Part shown: positions 13,786 through 27,222 of the stretch, piece by piece
Layout of the letters: every line of letters starts with the position of its first letter
Numbering within the stretch: the stretch's first letter is position 1
Assembly: GCF_040869045.1 (NCBI RefSeq)
Contig: NW_027137017.1
Location: 237,829 to 301,828 of the forward strand
DNA from: Eurosta solidaginis
Lineage: Eukaryota > Arthropoda > Insecta > Diptera > Tephritidae
DNA length: 64,000 bases
Reading direction: 5' to 3'
Made by a program: the position numbers and the translations under genes
The notes under the pieces: model-generated
What the model was told of the DNA's origin: nothing
Database searches by the model: none
The model's input: the letters and a program-made list of their open reading frames with translations, nothing else

Positions 13786-16424
13786 ATTTAAACTTTAACT
13801 TTAAATTTCGCTTTAACTTTAACTTTAACTTTAACTTCAACTTTAACTTTAACTTTAACTTTAACTTTCACTTTAACTTTAACTTTATTTTTAACTTTAA
13901 CTTTAACTTTAACTTTCGCTTTAACTTTAACTTTAACTTTAACTTTAAATTTAACTTTAACTTTAACTTTAACTTTAATGTTAACTTTAACTTTAACTTT
14001 AACTTTAACTTTAACTTTAAATTTAACTTTAACTTTAACTTTAACTTTAAATTTAACTTTAACTTTCACTTTAACTTTAACTTTATTTTTAACTTTAACA
14101 TTCACTTTAACTTTAACTTTAAATTTCACTTTCACTTTAACTTTAACTTTATTTTTAACTTTAACTTTAACTTTCGTTTTAACTTAAACATTCACTTTAA
14201 CTTTAACTTTTCTTTAACTTTAACTTTAAATTTAACTTTAACTTTAACAACTTTAACTTTAACTTTAACTTTAGCTTTAACTTTAACTTTCACTTTAACT
14301 TTAACTTTAACTTTAACTTTAACTTTAACTTTATTTTTAACTTTAACATTCACTTTAACTTTAACTTTTCTTTAACTTTAACATTAACTTTAACTTTAAC
14401 TTTAACTTTAGCTTTAACTTTAACTTTAAAATTAACTTTAATTTAACTTTAAATTTAACTTTAACTTTAACTTTAACTTTCACTTTAACTTTAACTTTAA
14501 CTTTAGCATTCACTTTAACTTTAACTTTAACTTTCACTTTCACTTTAACTTTAACTTTATTTTTAACTTTAACTTTAACTTTAACTTTAAAATTAACTTT
14601 AACTTTAAATTTAACTTTAACTTTAACTTTAACATTCACTTTAACTTTAACTTTAACTTTCACTTTCACTTTCACTTTAACTTTATTTTTAACTTTAACT
14701 TTAACTTTCGTTTTAACTTTAACATTCACTTTAACTTTAACTTTAACTTAAACTTTAACTTTAACTTTAAATTTAACTTTAACTTTAACTTTAACTTTAA
14801 CTTTAACTTTAACTTTAACTTTAACTTTAACTTTAACTTTAACGTTAACTTTAACTTTAACTTTAACTTTAACTTTAAATTTAACTTTAATTTTAACTTT
14901 AACTTTAACTTTAACTTTATTTTTAACTTTAACTTTAACTTTAAAATTAACTTTAACTTTAAATTTAACTTTAACTTTCTTTAACATTCACTTTAACTTT
15001 AACTTTAACTTTAACTTTCACTTTCACTTTAACTTTAACTTTATTTTTAACTTTAACTTTAACTTTCGTTTTAACTTTAACATTCACTTTAACTTTAACT
15101 TTAAATTTAACTTTAACTTTAACATTCACTTTAACTTTAACTTTTCTTTAACTTTAACTTTAACTTTAACTTTAACTTTAACTTTAACTTTAACTTTAAC
15201 TTTAACTTTAACTTTAACTTTAACTTTAACTTTAACTTTAACTTTAGCTTTAACTTTAACTTTAACTTTAATTTTAGCTTTAACTTTAACTTTAACTTTA
15301 AATTTAACTTCAACTTTAACTTTAACTTTCACTTTCACTTTAACTTTAACTTTATTTTTAATGTTAACTTTAACTTTAACTTTAACTTTAAATTTAACTT
15401 TAACTTTAAATTTAACTTTAACTTTAACTTTCACTTTAACTTTAACTTTATTTTTAACTTTAACATTCACTTTAACTTTAACTTTAACTTTAACTTTCAC
15501 TTTCACTTTAACTTCAACTTTAACTTTAACTTTAACTTTAACTTTAATTTTAACTTTAACTTTAACTTTAACTTTAACTTTAACTTTAACTTTAACTTTA
15601 ACTTTAACTTTAACTTTAACTTTAACTTTAACTTTAACTTTAACTTTAACTTTAACTTTAACTTCAACTTTAACTTTAACTTTAACTTTAACTGTGACTT
15701 TAACTTTAACTTTAAATTTAACTTTAACTTTCACTTTAACTTTAAAATTAACTTTAACTTTAACTTTAACTTTAAATTTAACTTTAACTTTAACTTTAAC
15801 ATTCACTTTAACTTTAACTTTAACTTTCACTTTCACTTTAACTTTAACTTTATTTTTAACTTTAACTTTAACTTTCGTTTTAACTTTAACATTCACTTTA
15901 ACTTTAACTTAAACTTTAACTTTAAATTTAACTTTAACTTTAACTTTAACATTCACTTTAACTTTAACTTTTCTTTAACTTTAACTTTAACTTTAACTTT
16001 AACTTTAACTTTAACTTTAACTTTAACTTTAACTTTAACTTTAACTTTAACTTTAACTTCAACTTTAACTTTAACTTTAACTTTAACTTTAACTTTAACT
16101 TTAACTTTAACTTTAACTTTAACTTTAACTTCAACTTTAACTTTCACTTTAACTTTAACTTTATTTTTAATTTAAACTTTAACTTTAAATTTCGCTTTAA
16201 CTTTAACTTTAACTTTAACTTCAACTTTAACTTTAACTTTAACTTTAACTTTCACTTTAACTTTAACTTTATTTTTAACTTTAACTTTAACTTTCGCTTT
16301 AACTTTATTTTTAACTTTAACTTTAACTTCAACTTTCGCTTTAACTTTAACTTTAACTTTAACTTTAACTTTAACTTTAACTTTAACTTTAACTTTAACT
16401 TTCACTTTAACTTTAACTTTATTT
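13786..16424 (+). repeat. CGTTTT/CACTTT subfamily, unit 2 (~2.6 kb)
   Basis: It begins with the AATTTAAAC/AAATTTCGC landmark near 13787 and has AATGTT near 13977 and 15360. It is shorter than the preceding unit because it lacks most of the long pure tract and the palindrome sub-repeat. An additional copy of the opening landmark near 16165, about 260 bases before the next unit, points to a small local duplication. Confidence 0.68.
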
Positions 16425-18830
16425 TTAATTTAAACTTTAACTTTAAATTTCGCTTTAACTTTAACTTTAACTTTAACTTCAACTTTAACTTTAACTTTAA
16501 CTTTCACTTTAACTTTAACTTTATTTTTAACTTTAACTTTAACTTTAACTTTAACTTTCGCTTTAACTTTAACTTTAACTTTAACTTTAACTTTAACTTT
16601 AATGTTAACTTTAACTTTAACTTTAACTTTAAATTTAACTTTAACTTTAACTTTAAATTTAACTTTAACTTTAACTTTCACTTTAACTTTAACTTTATTT
16701 TTAACTTTAACATTCACTTTAACTTTAACTTTAACTTTAAATTTCACTTTCACTTTAACTTTAACTTTATTTTTAACTTTAACTTTAACTTTCGTTTTAA
16801 CTTAAACATTCACTTTAACTTTAACTTTTCTTTAACTTTAACTTTAAATTTAACTTTAACTTTAACAACTTTAACTTTAACTTTAACTTTAGCTTTAACT
16901 TTAACTTTCACTTTAACTTTAACTTTAACTTTAACTTTATTTTTAACTTTAACATTCACTTTAACTTTAACTTTTCTTTAACTTTAACATTAACTTTAAC
17001 TTTAACTTTAACTTTAACTTTAACTTTAGCTTTAACTTTAACTTTAAAATTAACTTTAATTTAACTTTAAATTTAACTTTAACTTTAACTTTAACTTTCA
17101 CTTTAACTTTAACTTTAACTTTAACATTCACTTTAACTTTAACTTTAACTTTCACTTTCACTTTAACTTTAACTTTATTTTTAACTTTAACTTTAACTTT
17201 AACTTTAAAATTAACTTTAACTTTAAATTTAACTTTAACTTTAACTTTAACATTCACTTTAACTTTAACTTTAACTTTAACTTTCACTTTCACTTTAACT
17301 TTAACTTTATTTTTAACTTTAACTTTAACTTTCGTTTTAACTTTAACATTCACTTTAACTTTAACTTTAACTTAAACTTTAACTTTAACTTTAAATTTAA
17401 CTTTAACTTTAACTTTAACTTTAACTTTAACTTTAACTTTAACTTTAACTTTAACTTTAACTTTAACGTTAACTTTAACTTTAACTTTAAATTTAACTTT
17501 AATTTTAACTTTAACTTTAACTTTAACTTTAACTTTATTTTTAACTTTAACTTTAACTTTAAAATTAACTTTAACTTTAACTTTAAATTTAACTTTAACT
17601 TTAACTTTAACATTCACTTTAACTTTAACTTTAACTTTAACTTTCACTTTCACTTTAACTTTAACTTTATTTTTAACTTTAACTTTAACTTTCGTTTTAA
17701 CTTTAACATTCACTTTAACTTTACTTTTAACTTATACTTTAACTTTAACTTTAAATTTAACTTTAACTTTAACATTCACTTTAACTTTAACTTTTCTTTA
17801 ACTTTAACTTTAACTTTAACTTTAACTTTAACTTTAACTTTAACTTTAACTTTAACTTTAACTTTAACTTTAACTTTAACTTTAACTTTAACTTTAACTT
17901 TAACTTTAACTTTAACTTTAACTTTAACTTTAACTTTAGCTTTAACTTTAACTTTAACTTTAATTTTAGCTTTAACTTTAACTTTAACTTTAACTTTAAA
18001 TTTAACTTTAACTTCAACTTTAACTTTAACTTTAACTTTAACTTTCACTTTCACTTTAACTTTAACTTTATTTTTAACTTTAACTTTAACTTTAACTTTC
18101 GCTTTAACTTTAACTTTAACTTTAACTTTAACTTTAACTTTAATGTTAATTTAACTTTAACTTTAACTTTAAATTTAACTTTAAATTTAACTTTAACTTT
18201 AACTTTCACTTTAACTTTAACTTTATTTTTAACTTTAACATTCACTTTAACTTTAACTTTAACTTTCACTTTCACTTTAACTTCAACTTTAACTTTAACT
18301 TTAACTTTAACTTTAATTTTAACTTTAACTTTAACTTTAACTTTAACTTTAACTTTAACTTTAACTTTAACTTTAACTTTAACTTTAACTTCAACTTTAA
18401 CTTTAACTTTAACTTTAACTTTAACTTTAACTTTAACTTTAACTTTAACTTTAACTGTGACTTTAACTTTAACTTTAAATTTAACTTTAACTTTCACTTT
18501 AACTTTAAAATTAAATTTAACTTTAACTTTAAATTTAACTTTAACTTTAACTTTAACATTCACTTTAACTTTAACTTTAACTTTCACTTTCACTTTAACT
18601 TTAACTTTAACTTTATTTTTAACTTTAACTTTAACTTTCGTTTTAACTTTAACATTCACTTTAATTTTAACTTAAACTTTAACTTTAAATTTAACTTTAA
18701 CTTTAACTTTAACATTCACTTTAACTTTAACTTTTCTTTAACTTTAACTTTAACTTTAACTTTAACTTTAACTTTAACTTTAACTTTAACTTTAACTTCA
18801 ACTTTAACTTTAACTTTCACTTTAACTTTA
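16425..18830 (+). repeat. CGTTTT/CACTTT subfamily, unit 3
   Basis: It repeats the order of unit 2: the AATTTAAAC/AAATTTCGC landmark near 16425, AATGTT near 16601 and 18141, and CGTTTT near 17331, 17691 and 18637. After about 18830 the CGTTTT form gives way to CGCTTT-type units, which marks a subfamily boundary. Confidence 0.68.
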
Positions 18831-21800
18831 ACTTAATTTTTAACTTTAACTTTAACTTTCGCTTTAACTTTAACTTTAACTTTAACTTTAACTTTAACTT
18901 CAACTTTAACTTTAACTTTAACTTTAACTTTAACTTTAACTTTAACGTTAACTTTAACTTTAACTTTAATTTTAACTTTAACTTTAACTTTAACTTTAAC
19001 TTTAAATTTAACTTTAACTTTAACAACTTTAACTTTAACTTTAGCTTTAACTTTAACTTTAACTTTGGCTTTAACTTTAACTTTAACTTTAACTTTAACT
19101 TTAACTTTAACTTTAACTTTAACTTTAACTTTAACTTTAACTTTAACTTTAACTTTAACTTTAACTTTAACTTTAACTTTAACTTTAACTTTAACTTTAA
19201 CTTTAACTTTAACTTTAACTTTAACTTTAACTTTAACTTTAACTTTAACTTCAACTTTAACTTTAACTTTCACTTTAACTTTAACTTTATTTTTAACTTT
19301 AACTTTAACTTTAACTTTCGCTTTAACTTTAACTTTAACTTTAACTTTAACAACTTTAACTTTAACTTTAGCTTTAACTTTAACTTTAACTTTGGCTTTA
19401 ACTTTAACTTTAACTTTAACTTTAACTTTAACTTTAACTTTAACTTTAACTTTAATTTTCACTTTAACTTTAACTTTATTTTTAACTTCAACTTTAACTT
19501 TCACTTTAACTTTAACTTTAATTTTAACTTTAACTTTAACTTTAACTTTAACTTTAACTTTAACTTTAACTTTAACTTTAACTTTAACTTTAACTTTAAC
19601 TTTAACTTTAACTTTAACTTTAACTTTAACCTTAACTTTAACTTTAACTTTCATTTTAACTTTATCTTTATTTTTAACTTTAACTTTAACTTTCGCTTTA
19701 ACTTTAACATTCACTTTAACTTTAACTTTAACTTTAGCTTTAACTTTAACTTTAACTTTAACTTTAAATTTAACTTTAACTTTAGCTTTAACTTTAACTT
19801 TAACTTTAAATTTAACTTTAACTTTAACTTTAACTTTCACTTTAACTTTAACTTTATTTTTAACTTTAACATTCACTTTAACTTTAACTTTTCTTTAACT
19901 TTAACTTTAACTTTAAATTTAACTTTAACTTTAACAACTTTAACTTTAACTTTAGCTTTAACTTTAACTTTAACTTTAACTTTAACTTTAACTTTAACTT
20001 TAACTTTAACTTTCACTTTAACTTTAACATTCACTTTAACTCTAAGTTTTCTTTAACTTTAACTTTAACTTGAACTTTAACTTTAACTTTAACTTTAACT
20101 TTAGCTTTAGCTTTAACTTTAACTTTAATTTTAGCTTTCACTTTAACTTTATTTTTAACTTTAACTTTTCTTTAACTTTAACTTTAACTTGAACTTTAAC
20201 TTTAACTTTAACAACTTTAACTTTAATTTTAGCTTTAACTTTAACTTTAACTTTGGCTTTAACTTTAACTTTAACTTTAACTTTAACTTCAACTTTAACT
20301 TTAACTTTAACTTTATTTTTAACTTCAACTTTAACTTTAACTTTCACTTTAACTTTAACTTTAACTTTAACTTTCACTTTAACTTTATTTTTAACTTTAA
20401 CTTTTCTTTAACTTTAACTTTAACTTTAACTTTAACTTTAACTTTAACTTTAACTTGAACTTTAACTTTAACTTTAACTTTAACTTTAGCTTTAACTTTA
20501 ACTTTAGCTTTAACTTTAACTTTAACTTTAAATTTAACTTTAACTTTAACTTTAACTTTCACTTTAACTTTAACTTTATTTTTAACTTTAACATTCACTT
20601 TAACTTTAACTTTTCTTTAACTTAACTTTAACTTTAAATTAACTTTAACTTTAACAACTTTAACTTTAACTTTAACCTTAGCTTTAACTTTAACTTTCAC
20701 TTTAATTTTAACTTTATTTTTAACTTTAAAATTCACTTTAACTTTAACTTTTCTTTAACTTTAACTTTAACTTTAACTTTAGCTTTAACTTTAGCTTTAA
20801 CTTTAATTTTAGCTTTAACTTTAACTTTAACTTTAACTTTAAATTTAACTTTAACTTTAACTTTAACTTTCACTTTAACTTTAACTTTATTTTTAACTTT
20901 AACATTCACTTTAACTTTAACTTTTCTTTAACTTTAACTTTAACTTTAACTTTAACTTGAACTTTAACTTTAACTTTAACTTTAGCTTTAACTTTAACTT
21001 TAACTGTAACTTTAGCTTTAACTTTAACTTTAATTTTAACTTTAACTTTAACTTTAACCTTAGCTTTAAATTTAACTTTAACTTTAACTTTCACTTTTAC
21101 TTTCACTTTAACTTTAACTTTATTTTTAACTTTAACTTTAACTTTCGCTTTAACTTTAACATTCACTTTAACTTTAACTTTAATTTTAACTTTAACTTTG
21201 ACTTTAACTTTAACTTTAATTTTAACTTTAACTTTAACTTTAAATTTAACTTTAACTTTAACTTTAACTTTAACAACTTTAACTTTAACTTTAGCTTTAA
21301 CTTTAACTTTAACTTTAACTTTAACTTCAACGTTAACTTTAACTTTAACTTTAACTTTAAATTTAACTTTAACTTTAACTTTAACAACTTTAACTTTAAC
21401 TTTACCTTTAACTTTAGCTTTAACTATAACTTTAACTTTAACTTTGGCTTTAACTTTAACTTTAACTTTAACTTTAACTTTAACTTTAACTTTAACTTTA
21501 ACTTTAACTTTAACTTTAACTTTAACTTTAACTTTAACTTTAACTTTAACTTTAACTTCGACTTTAACTTTAACTTTCACTTTAACTTTAACTTTATTTT
21601 TAACTTTAACTTTAACTTTAACCTTAACAACTTTAACTTTAACTTTAACTTTAGCTTTAACTATAACTTTAACTTTAACTTTGGCTTTAACTTTAACTTT
21701 AACTTTAACTTTCATTTTAACTTTATCTTTATTTTTAACTTTAACTTTAACTTTAACTTTCGCTTTAACTTTAACATTCACTTTAACTTTAACTTTAACT

Positions 21801-24800
21801 TTAACTTTAGCTTTAACTTTAACGTTAACTTTAACTTTAAATTTAACTTTAACTTTAGCTTTAACTTTAACTTTAACTTTAACTTTAACTTTAAATTTAA
21901 CTTTAACTTTAACTTTCACTTTAACTTTAACTTTATTTTTAACTTTAACATTCACTTTAACTTTAACTTTTCTTTAACTTTAACTTTAACTTTAACTTTA
22001 AATTTAACTTTAACTTTAACTTTAACTTTCACTTTAACTTTAACTTTAACTTTAACTTTAATTTTAACTTTAACTTTAACTTTAACTTTAACCTTAACTT
22101 TAACTTTAACTTTAACTTTCATTTTAACTTTATCTTTATTTTTAACTTTAACTTTAACTTTCGCTTTAACTTTAACATTCACTTTAACTTTAACTTTAAC
22201 TTTAACTTTAGCTTTAACTTTAACTTTAACTTTAACTTTAACTTTAGCTTTAACTTTAACTTTAACTTTAATTTTAGCTTTCACTTTAACTTTATTTTTA
22301 ACTTTAACTTTTCTTTAACTTTAACTTTAACTTGAACTTTAACTTTAACAACTTTAACTTTAATTTTAGCTTTAACTTTAACTTTAACTTTGGCTTTAAC
22401 TTTAACTTTAACTTTAACTTTAACTTTAACTTTAACTTTAACTTCAACTTTAACTTTCACTTTAACTTTAACTTTATTTTTAACTTCAACTTTAACTTTA
22501 ACTTTCACTTTAACTTTAACTTTAACTTTAACTTTCATTTTAACTTTATTTTTAACTTTAACTTTTCTTTAACTTTAACTTTAACTTTAACTTGAACTTT
22601 AACTTTAACTTTAACTTTAACTTTAACTTTAGCTTTAACTTTAACTTTAACTTTAACTTTAACTTTAACTTTAACTTTAACTTTAACTTTAGCTTTAACT
22701 TTAACTTTAACTTTAACTTTAAATTTAACTTTAACTTTAACTTTAACTTTCACTTTAACTTTAACTTTATTTTTAACTTTAACATTCACTTTAACTTTAA
22801 CTTTTCTTTAACTTTAACTTTAACTTTAAATTTAACTTAAACTTTAACAACTTTAACTTTAACTTTAACTTTAGCTTTAACTTTAACTTTCACTTTAATT
22901 TTAACTTTATTTTTAACTTTAACATTCACTTTAACTTTAATTTTTCTTTAACTTTAACTTTTACTTTAACTTTAACTTTAACTTTAGCTTTAACTTTAAC
23001 TTTAACTTTAATTTTAGCTTTAACTTTAACTTTAAATTTAACTTTAACTTTAACTTTAACTTTAACTTTTACTTTCACTTTAACTTTAACTTTATTTTTA
23101 ACTTTAACATTCACTTTAACTTTAACTTTTCTTTAACTTTAACTTTAACTTTAACTTTAACTTTAACTTGAACTTTAACTTTAACTTTAACTTTAACTTT
23201 AGCTTTAACTTTAACTTTAACTTTAACTTTAGCTTTAACTTTAACTTTAATTTTAACTTTAACTTTAACTTTAACCTTAGCTTTAAATTTAACTTTAACT
23301 TTAACTTTCACTTTTACTTTCACTTTAACTTTAACTTTAACTTTATTTTTAACTTTAACTTTAACTTTCGCTTTAACTTTAACATTCACTTTAACTTTAA
23401 CTTTAACTTTAATTTTAACTTTAACTTTGACTTTAACTTTAACTTTAATTTTAACTTTAACTTTAACTTTAAATTTAACTTTAACTTTAACAACTTTAAC
23501 TTTAACTTTAACTTTAGCTTTAACTTTAACTTTAACTTTAACTTTAACTTTAACTTTAACTTTAACTTTAACTTTAACTTTAACTTTAACTTTAACTTTA
23601 ACTTTAACTTTAACTTTAACTTTAACTTCAACTTTAACTTTAACTTTAACTTTAAATTTAACTTTAACTTTAACTTTAACTTTAACTGTAACAACTTTAA
23701 CTTTAACTTTAGCTTTAACTATAACTTTAACTTTAACTTCGGCTTTAACTTTAACTTTAACTTTAACTTTATCTTTAACTTTAACTTTAACTTTAACTTT
23801 AACTTTAACTTTAACTTTAACTTTAACTTTAACTTTAACTTTAACTTTAACTTTAACTTTAACTTTAACTTTAACAACTTTAACTTTAACTTTAACTTTA
23901 GCTTTAACTATAACTTTAACTTTAACTTTGGCTTTAACTTTAACTTTAACTTTAACTTTAACTTTAACTTTAACTTTAACTTTAACTTTAACTTTAACTT
24001 TAACTTTAACTTTAACTTTAACTTTAACTTTAACTTTAACTTTAACTTTAACTTTAACTTTAACTTTAACTTTAACTTTAACTTTAACTTTAACTTTAAC
24101 TTTAACTTTAACTTTAACTTTAACTTTAACTTTAACTTTAACTTTAACTTCAACTTTAACTTTAACTTTCACTTTAACTTTAACTTTATTTTTAAATTTA
24201 ACTTTAACTTTAACCTTAACAACTTTAACTTTAACTTTAGCTTTAACTTTAACTTTAACTTTAACTTTAACTTTAACAACTTTAACTTTAACTTTAGCTT
24301 TAACTTTAACTTTAACTTTAACTTTGGCTTTAACTTTAACTTTAACTTTAACTTTAACTTTAACTTTAACTTTAACTTTAACTTTAACTTTAACTTTAAC
24401 TTTAATTTTCACTTTAACTTTAACTTTATTTTTAACTTCAACTTTAACTTTCACTTTAACTTTAACTTTAATTTTAACTTTAACTTTAACTTTAACTTTA
24501 ACTTTAACTTTAACTTTAACTTTAACTTTAACTTTAACTTTAACTTTAACTTTAACTTTCATTTTAACTTTATCTTTATTTTTAACTTTAACTTTAACTT
24601 TAACTTTCGCTTTAACTTTAACTTTAACTTTAACTTTAACAACTTTAACTTTAACTTTAACTTTAACTTTAACTTTAACAACTTTAACTTTAACTTTAGC
24701 TTTAACTTTAACTTTAACTTTAACTTTGGCTTTAACTTTAACTTTAACTTTAACTTTAATTTTAACTTTAATTTTCACTTTAACTTTAACTTTATTTTTA

Positions 24801-25597
24801 ACTTCAACTTTAACTTTCACTTTAACTTTAACTTTAATTTTAACTTTAACTTTAACTTTAACTTTAACTTTAACTTTAACTTTAACTTTAACTTTAACTT
24901 TAACTTTAACTTTAACTTTAACCTTAACTTTAACTTTAACTTTCATTTTAACTTTATCTTTATTTTTAACTTTAACTTTAACTTTCGCTTTAACTTTAAC
25001 ATTCACTTTAACTTTAACTTTAACTTTAACTTTAGCTTTAGCTTTAACTTTAACTTTAACTTTAACTTTAAATTTAACTTTAACTTTAGCTTTAACTTTA
25101 ACTTTAACTTTAACTTTAAATTTAACTTTAACTTTAACTTTAACTTTAACTTTAACTTTAACTTTCACTTTAACTTTATTTTTAACTTTAACATTCACTT
25201 TAACTTTAACTTTTCTTTAACTTTAACTTTAAATTTAACTTTAACTTTAACTTTAACAACTTTAACTTTAACTTTAACTTTAGCTTTAACTTTAAGTTTA
25301 ACTTTAACTTTAACTTTAACTTTAACTTTAACTTTAACTTTAACTTTAACTTTAACTTTAACTTTAACTTTAACTTTAACTTTAACTTTAACTTTAACTT
25401 TAACTTTAACTTTAACTTTCACTTTAACTTTAACTTTATTTTTAACTTTAACATTCACTTTAACTCTAAGTTTTCTTTAACTTTAACTTTAACTTTAACT
25501 TTAACTTGAACTTTAACTTTAACTTTAACTTTCACTTTCACTTTCACTTTAACTTTAACTTTAGCTTTAACTTTAACTTTAACTTTAATTTTAGCTT
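18831..25597 (+). repeat. Mixed CGCTTT-type higher-order block
   Basis: Marker groups known from both sides are combined here. The AACAAC-then-AATTTTAGC landmark lies near 20211 and 22345. The CTCTAAGTTTTCTTT junction is near 20041 and 25465. The CATTTT-ATCTTT-ATTTTT cluster, which replaces the CTTTTT form of the left region, lies near 19650, 21715, 22120, 24560 and 24950. Long pure runs fill about 23940-24145. No unique sequence is present. Confidence 0.65.
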
Positions 25598-26685
25598 TCA
25601 CTTTAACTTTATTTTTAACTTTAACTTTTCTTTAACTTTAACTTTAACTTGAACTTTAACTTTAACTTTAACAACTTTAACTTTAATTTTAGCTTTAACT
25701 TTAACTTTAACTTTGGCTTTAACTTTAACTTTAACTTTAACTTTAACTTCAACTTTAACTTTCACTTTAACTTTAACTTTATTTTTAACTTCAACTTTAA
25801 CTTTAACTTTCACTTTAACTTTAACTTTAACTTTAACTTTCACTTTAACTTTATTTTTAACTTTAACTTTTCTTTAACTTTAACTTTAACTTGAACTTTA
25901 ACTTTAACTTTAACTTTAACTTTAACTTTAGCTTTAACTTTAACTTTAACTTTAACTTTAGCTTTAACTTTAACTTTAACTTTAACTTTAAATTTAACTT
26001 TAACTTTAACTTTAACTTTCTCTTTAACTTTAACTTTATTTTTAACTTTAACATTCACTTTAACTTTAACTTTTCTTTAACTTTAACTTTAACATTAAAT
26101 TTAACTTTAACTTTAACAACTTTAACTTTAGCTTTAACTTTAGCTTTAACTTTAACTTTCACTTTAATTTTAACTTTATTTTTAACTTTAACATTCACTT
26201 TAACTTTAACTTTTCTTTAACTTTAACTTTAACTTTAACTTTAGCTTTAACTTTAACTTTAACTTTAATTTTAGCTTTAACTTTAACTTTAACTTTAAAT
26301 TTAACTTTAACTTTAACTTTCACTTTAACTTTAACTTTATTTTTAACTTTAACATTCACTTTAACTTTAACTTTTCTTTAACTTTAACTTTAACTTTAAC
26401 TTTAACTTGAACTTTAACTTTAACTTTAACTTTAGCTTTAACTTTAACTTTAACTTTAACTTTAGCTTTAACTTTAACTTTTATTTTAACTTTAACTTTA
26501 ACTTTAACCTCAGCTTTAAATTTAACTTTAACTTTAACTTTCACTTTTACTTTCACTTTAACTTTAACTTTATTTTTAACTTTAACTTTAACTTTCGCTT
26601 TAACTTTAACATTCACTTTAACTTTAACTTTAATTTTAACTTTAACTTTGACTTTAACTTTAACTTTAACTTTAATTTTAACTTT

Positions 26686-26699
26686 AACTTTAACTTTAA
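26686..26699 (+). repeat. Target-site duplication, left copy
   Basis: The 14 bases AACTTTAACTTTAA immediately before the element are repeated at 27368-27381 after it; the last two A of the tail may belong to either. The empty sites at 30101, 32780 and 35667 have three AACTTT units between AATTTT and AAATTT. The filled site has three before and two after the element, so 12-14 bases were duplicated. Hexamer slippage could mimic part of this. Confidence 0.65.
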
Positions 26700-27116
26700 G
26701 AAGAATCGATCCGACGTTGGCAGGATCAGTGGAGCAACAGCATCGTAGGAAAGTGGACTAGGGAACTAATCCCTGAAATTGATCCATGGTTGAAGCGACC
26801 GCACGGAGAGGTAGACTTTTACCTGACCCAGTTTCTAACGGGACATGGTTACTTCCGCAAATACCTACACAGAATGGGTAAGGTTGATAGCCCGAGCTGT
26901 CTGTACTGTGGGGAAATAGACGATGTACGCCACACCTTCTTCGAATGCAGGCACTTCTCCCATCAGCGAAGGAGGGTAGAAGAGGTACTTGGCGACCTAT
27001 CCCCGGGCAGTGTCATTAATAACATGACCTGTCGAAGAGACAGATGGGATACGGTCAGCACATATGTGAGGCATATACTTACCAGTAAACGAGAAGACGG
27101 ATGCCTAGCCCATTAG
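26700..27116 (+). CDS. LINE ORF2 C-terminal fragment with CCHC zinc knuckle (partial, 5'-truncated)
   Basis: The frame is open from the satellite junction at 26700 to a TAG at 27114-27116, giving 138 residues. There is no native start: the first in-frame TTG (26790) is internal, and the family pattern begins upstream of it with R-R-W-x2-x-W at residues 5-11, G-K-W-T at 17-20 and L-I-P-x-I-x-x-W at 23-30. Next come L-T-Q-F-L-T-G-H-G-Y-F at 42-52 and Y-L at 55-56. The knuckle C-X2-C-X7-H-X4-C uses C67, C70, H78 and C83 (bases 26898-26948). In R1-type LINEs this region lies downstream of the reverse transcriptase in ORF2 and is thought to help bind nucleic acid during integration. About 55 residues follow the knuckle with no motif I recognise. 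There is no stop or frameshift, so the copy is young or was inserted intact. It is a dead fragment without catalytic domains and probably makes no functional product. Confidence 0.9.
   Translation, partial: EESIRRWQDQWSNSIVGKWTRELIPEIDPWLKRPHGEVDFYLTQFLTGHGYFRKYLHRMGKVDSPSCLYCGEIDDVRHTFFECRHFSHQRRRVEEVLGDLSPGSVINNMTCRRDRWDTVSTYVRHILTSKREDGCLAH
26898..26948 (+). other. CCHC zinc knuckle coding segment
   Basis: It encodes C-X2-C-X7-H-X4-C (C67, C70, H78, C83 of the fragment). All four zinc ligands are present, and the spacing is that usual for the C-terminal knuckle of R1-type LINE ORF2 proteins. Confidence 0.9.
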
Positions 27117-27141
27117 CGTGAGAGTAGCCATAGAGCTCACG
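27117..27141 (+). other. Small hairpin at the ORF stop
   Basis: CGTGAG (27117-27122) is complementary to CTCACG (27136-27141), leaving a 13-base loop. It starts at the base after the stop codon. A six-pair stem can arise by chance, so the function is open. Confidence 0.35.
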
Positions 27142-27222
27142 TAGCGCGCACCCGTACCCGAAGTAATGCTAAACGCGGTCCCAGGTACGGGGATTTGCGC
27201 GGGCCGTGGGAGGTTAGGTTTT

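Larger units (their letters stand above)
1..26699 (+). repeat. CTTTAA hexamer satellite array, left arm
   Basis: Seen directly: continuous tandem CTTTAA (TTAAAG on the other strand) with scattered variant units and no unique sequence. Most length changes are whole hexamers. Exceptions are a recurrent 3-base loss giving AACAAC, a 1-base loss giving CTTAA (for example near 5010, 8272 and 12820) and the CTTTTCTTT junction. No TTAAAG-oriented block occurs on the + strand, so there is no inversion. Four of the six reading frames lack stops for long stretches, which creates spurious dipeptide-repeat ORFs. No gene, RNA or regulatory element is supported here. The biological role (centromeric, telomere-adjacent or inert heterochromatin) cannot be decided from sequence. 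Confidence 0.97.

Noticed and set aside
1..26699. Canonical telomere repeat
   Set aside because: No tandem TTAGG, TTAGGG or TTTAGGG occurs on either strand, and the fixed order of variants does not fit direct telomerase synthesis.
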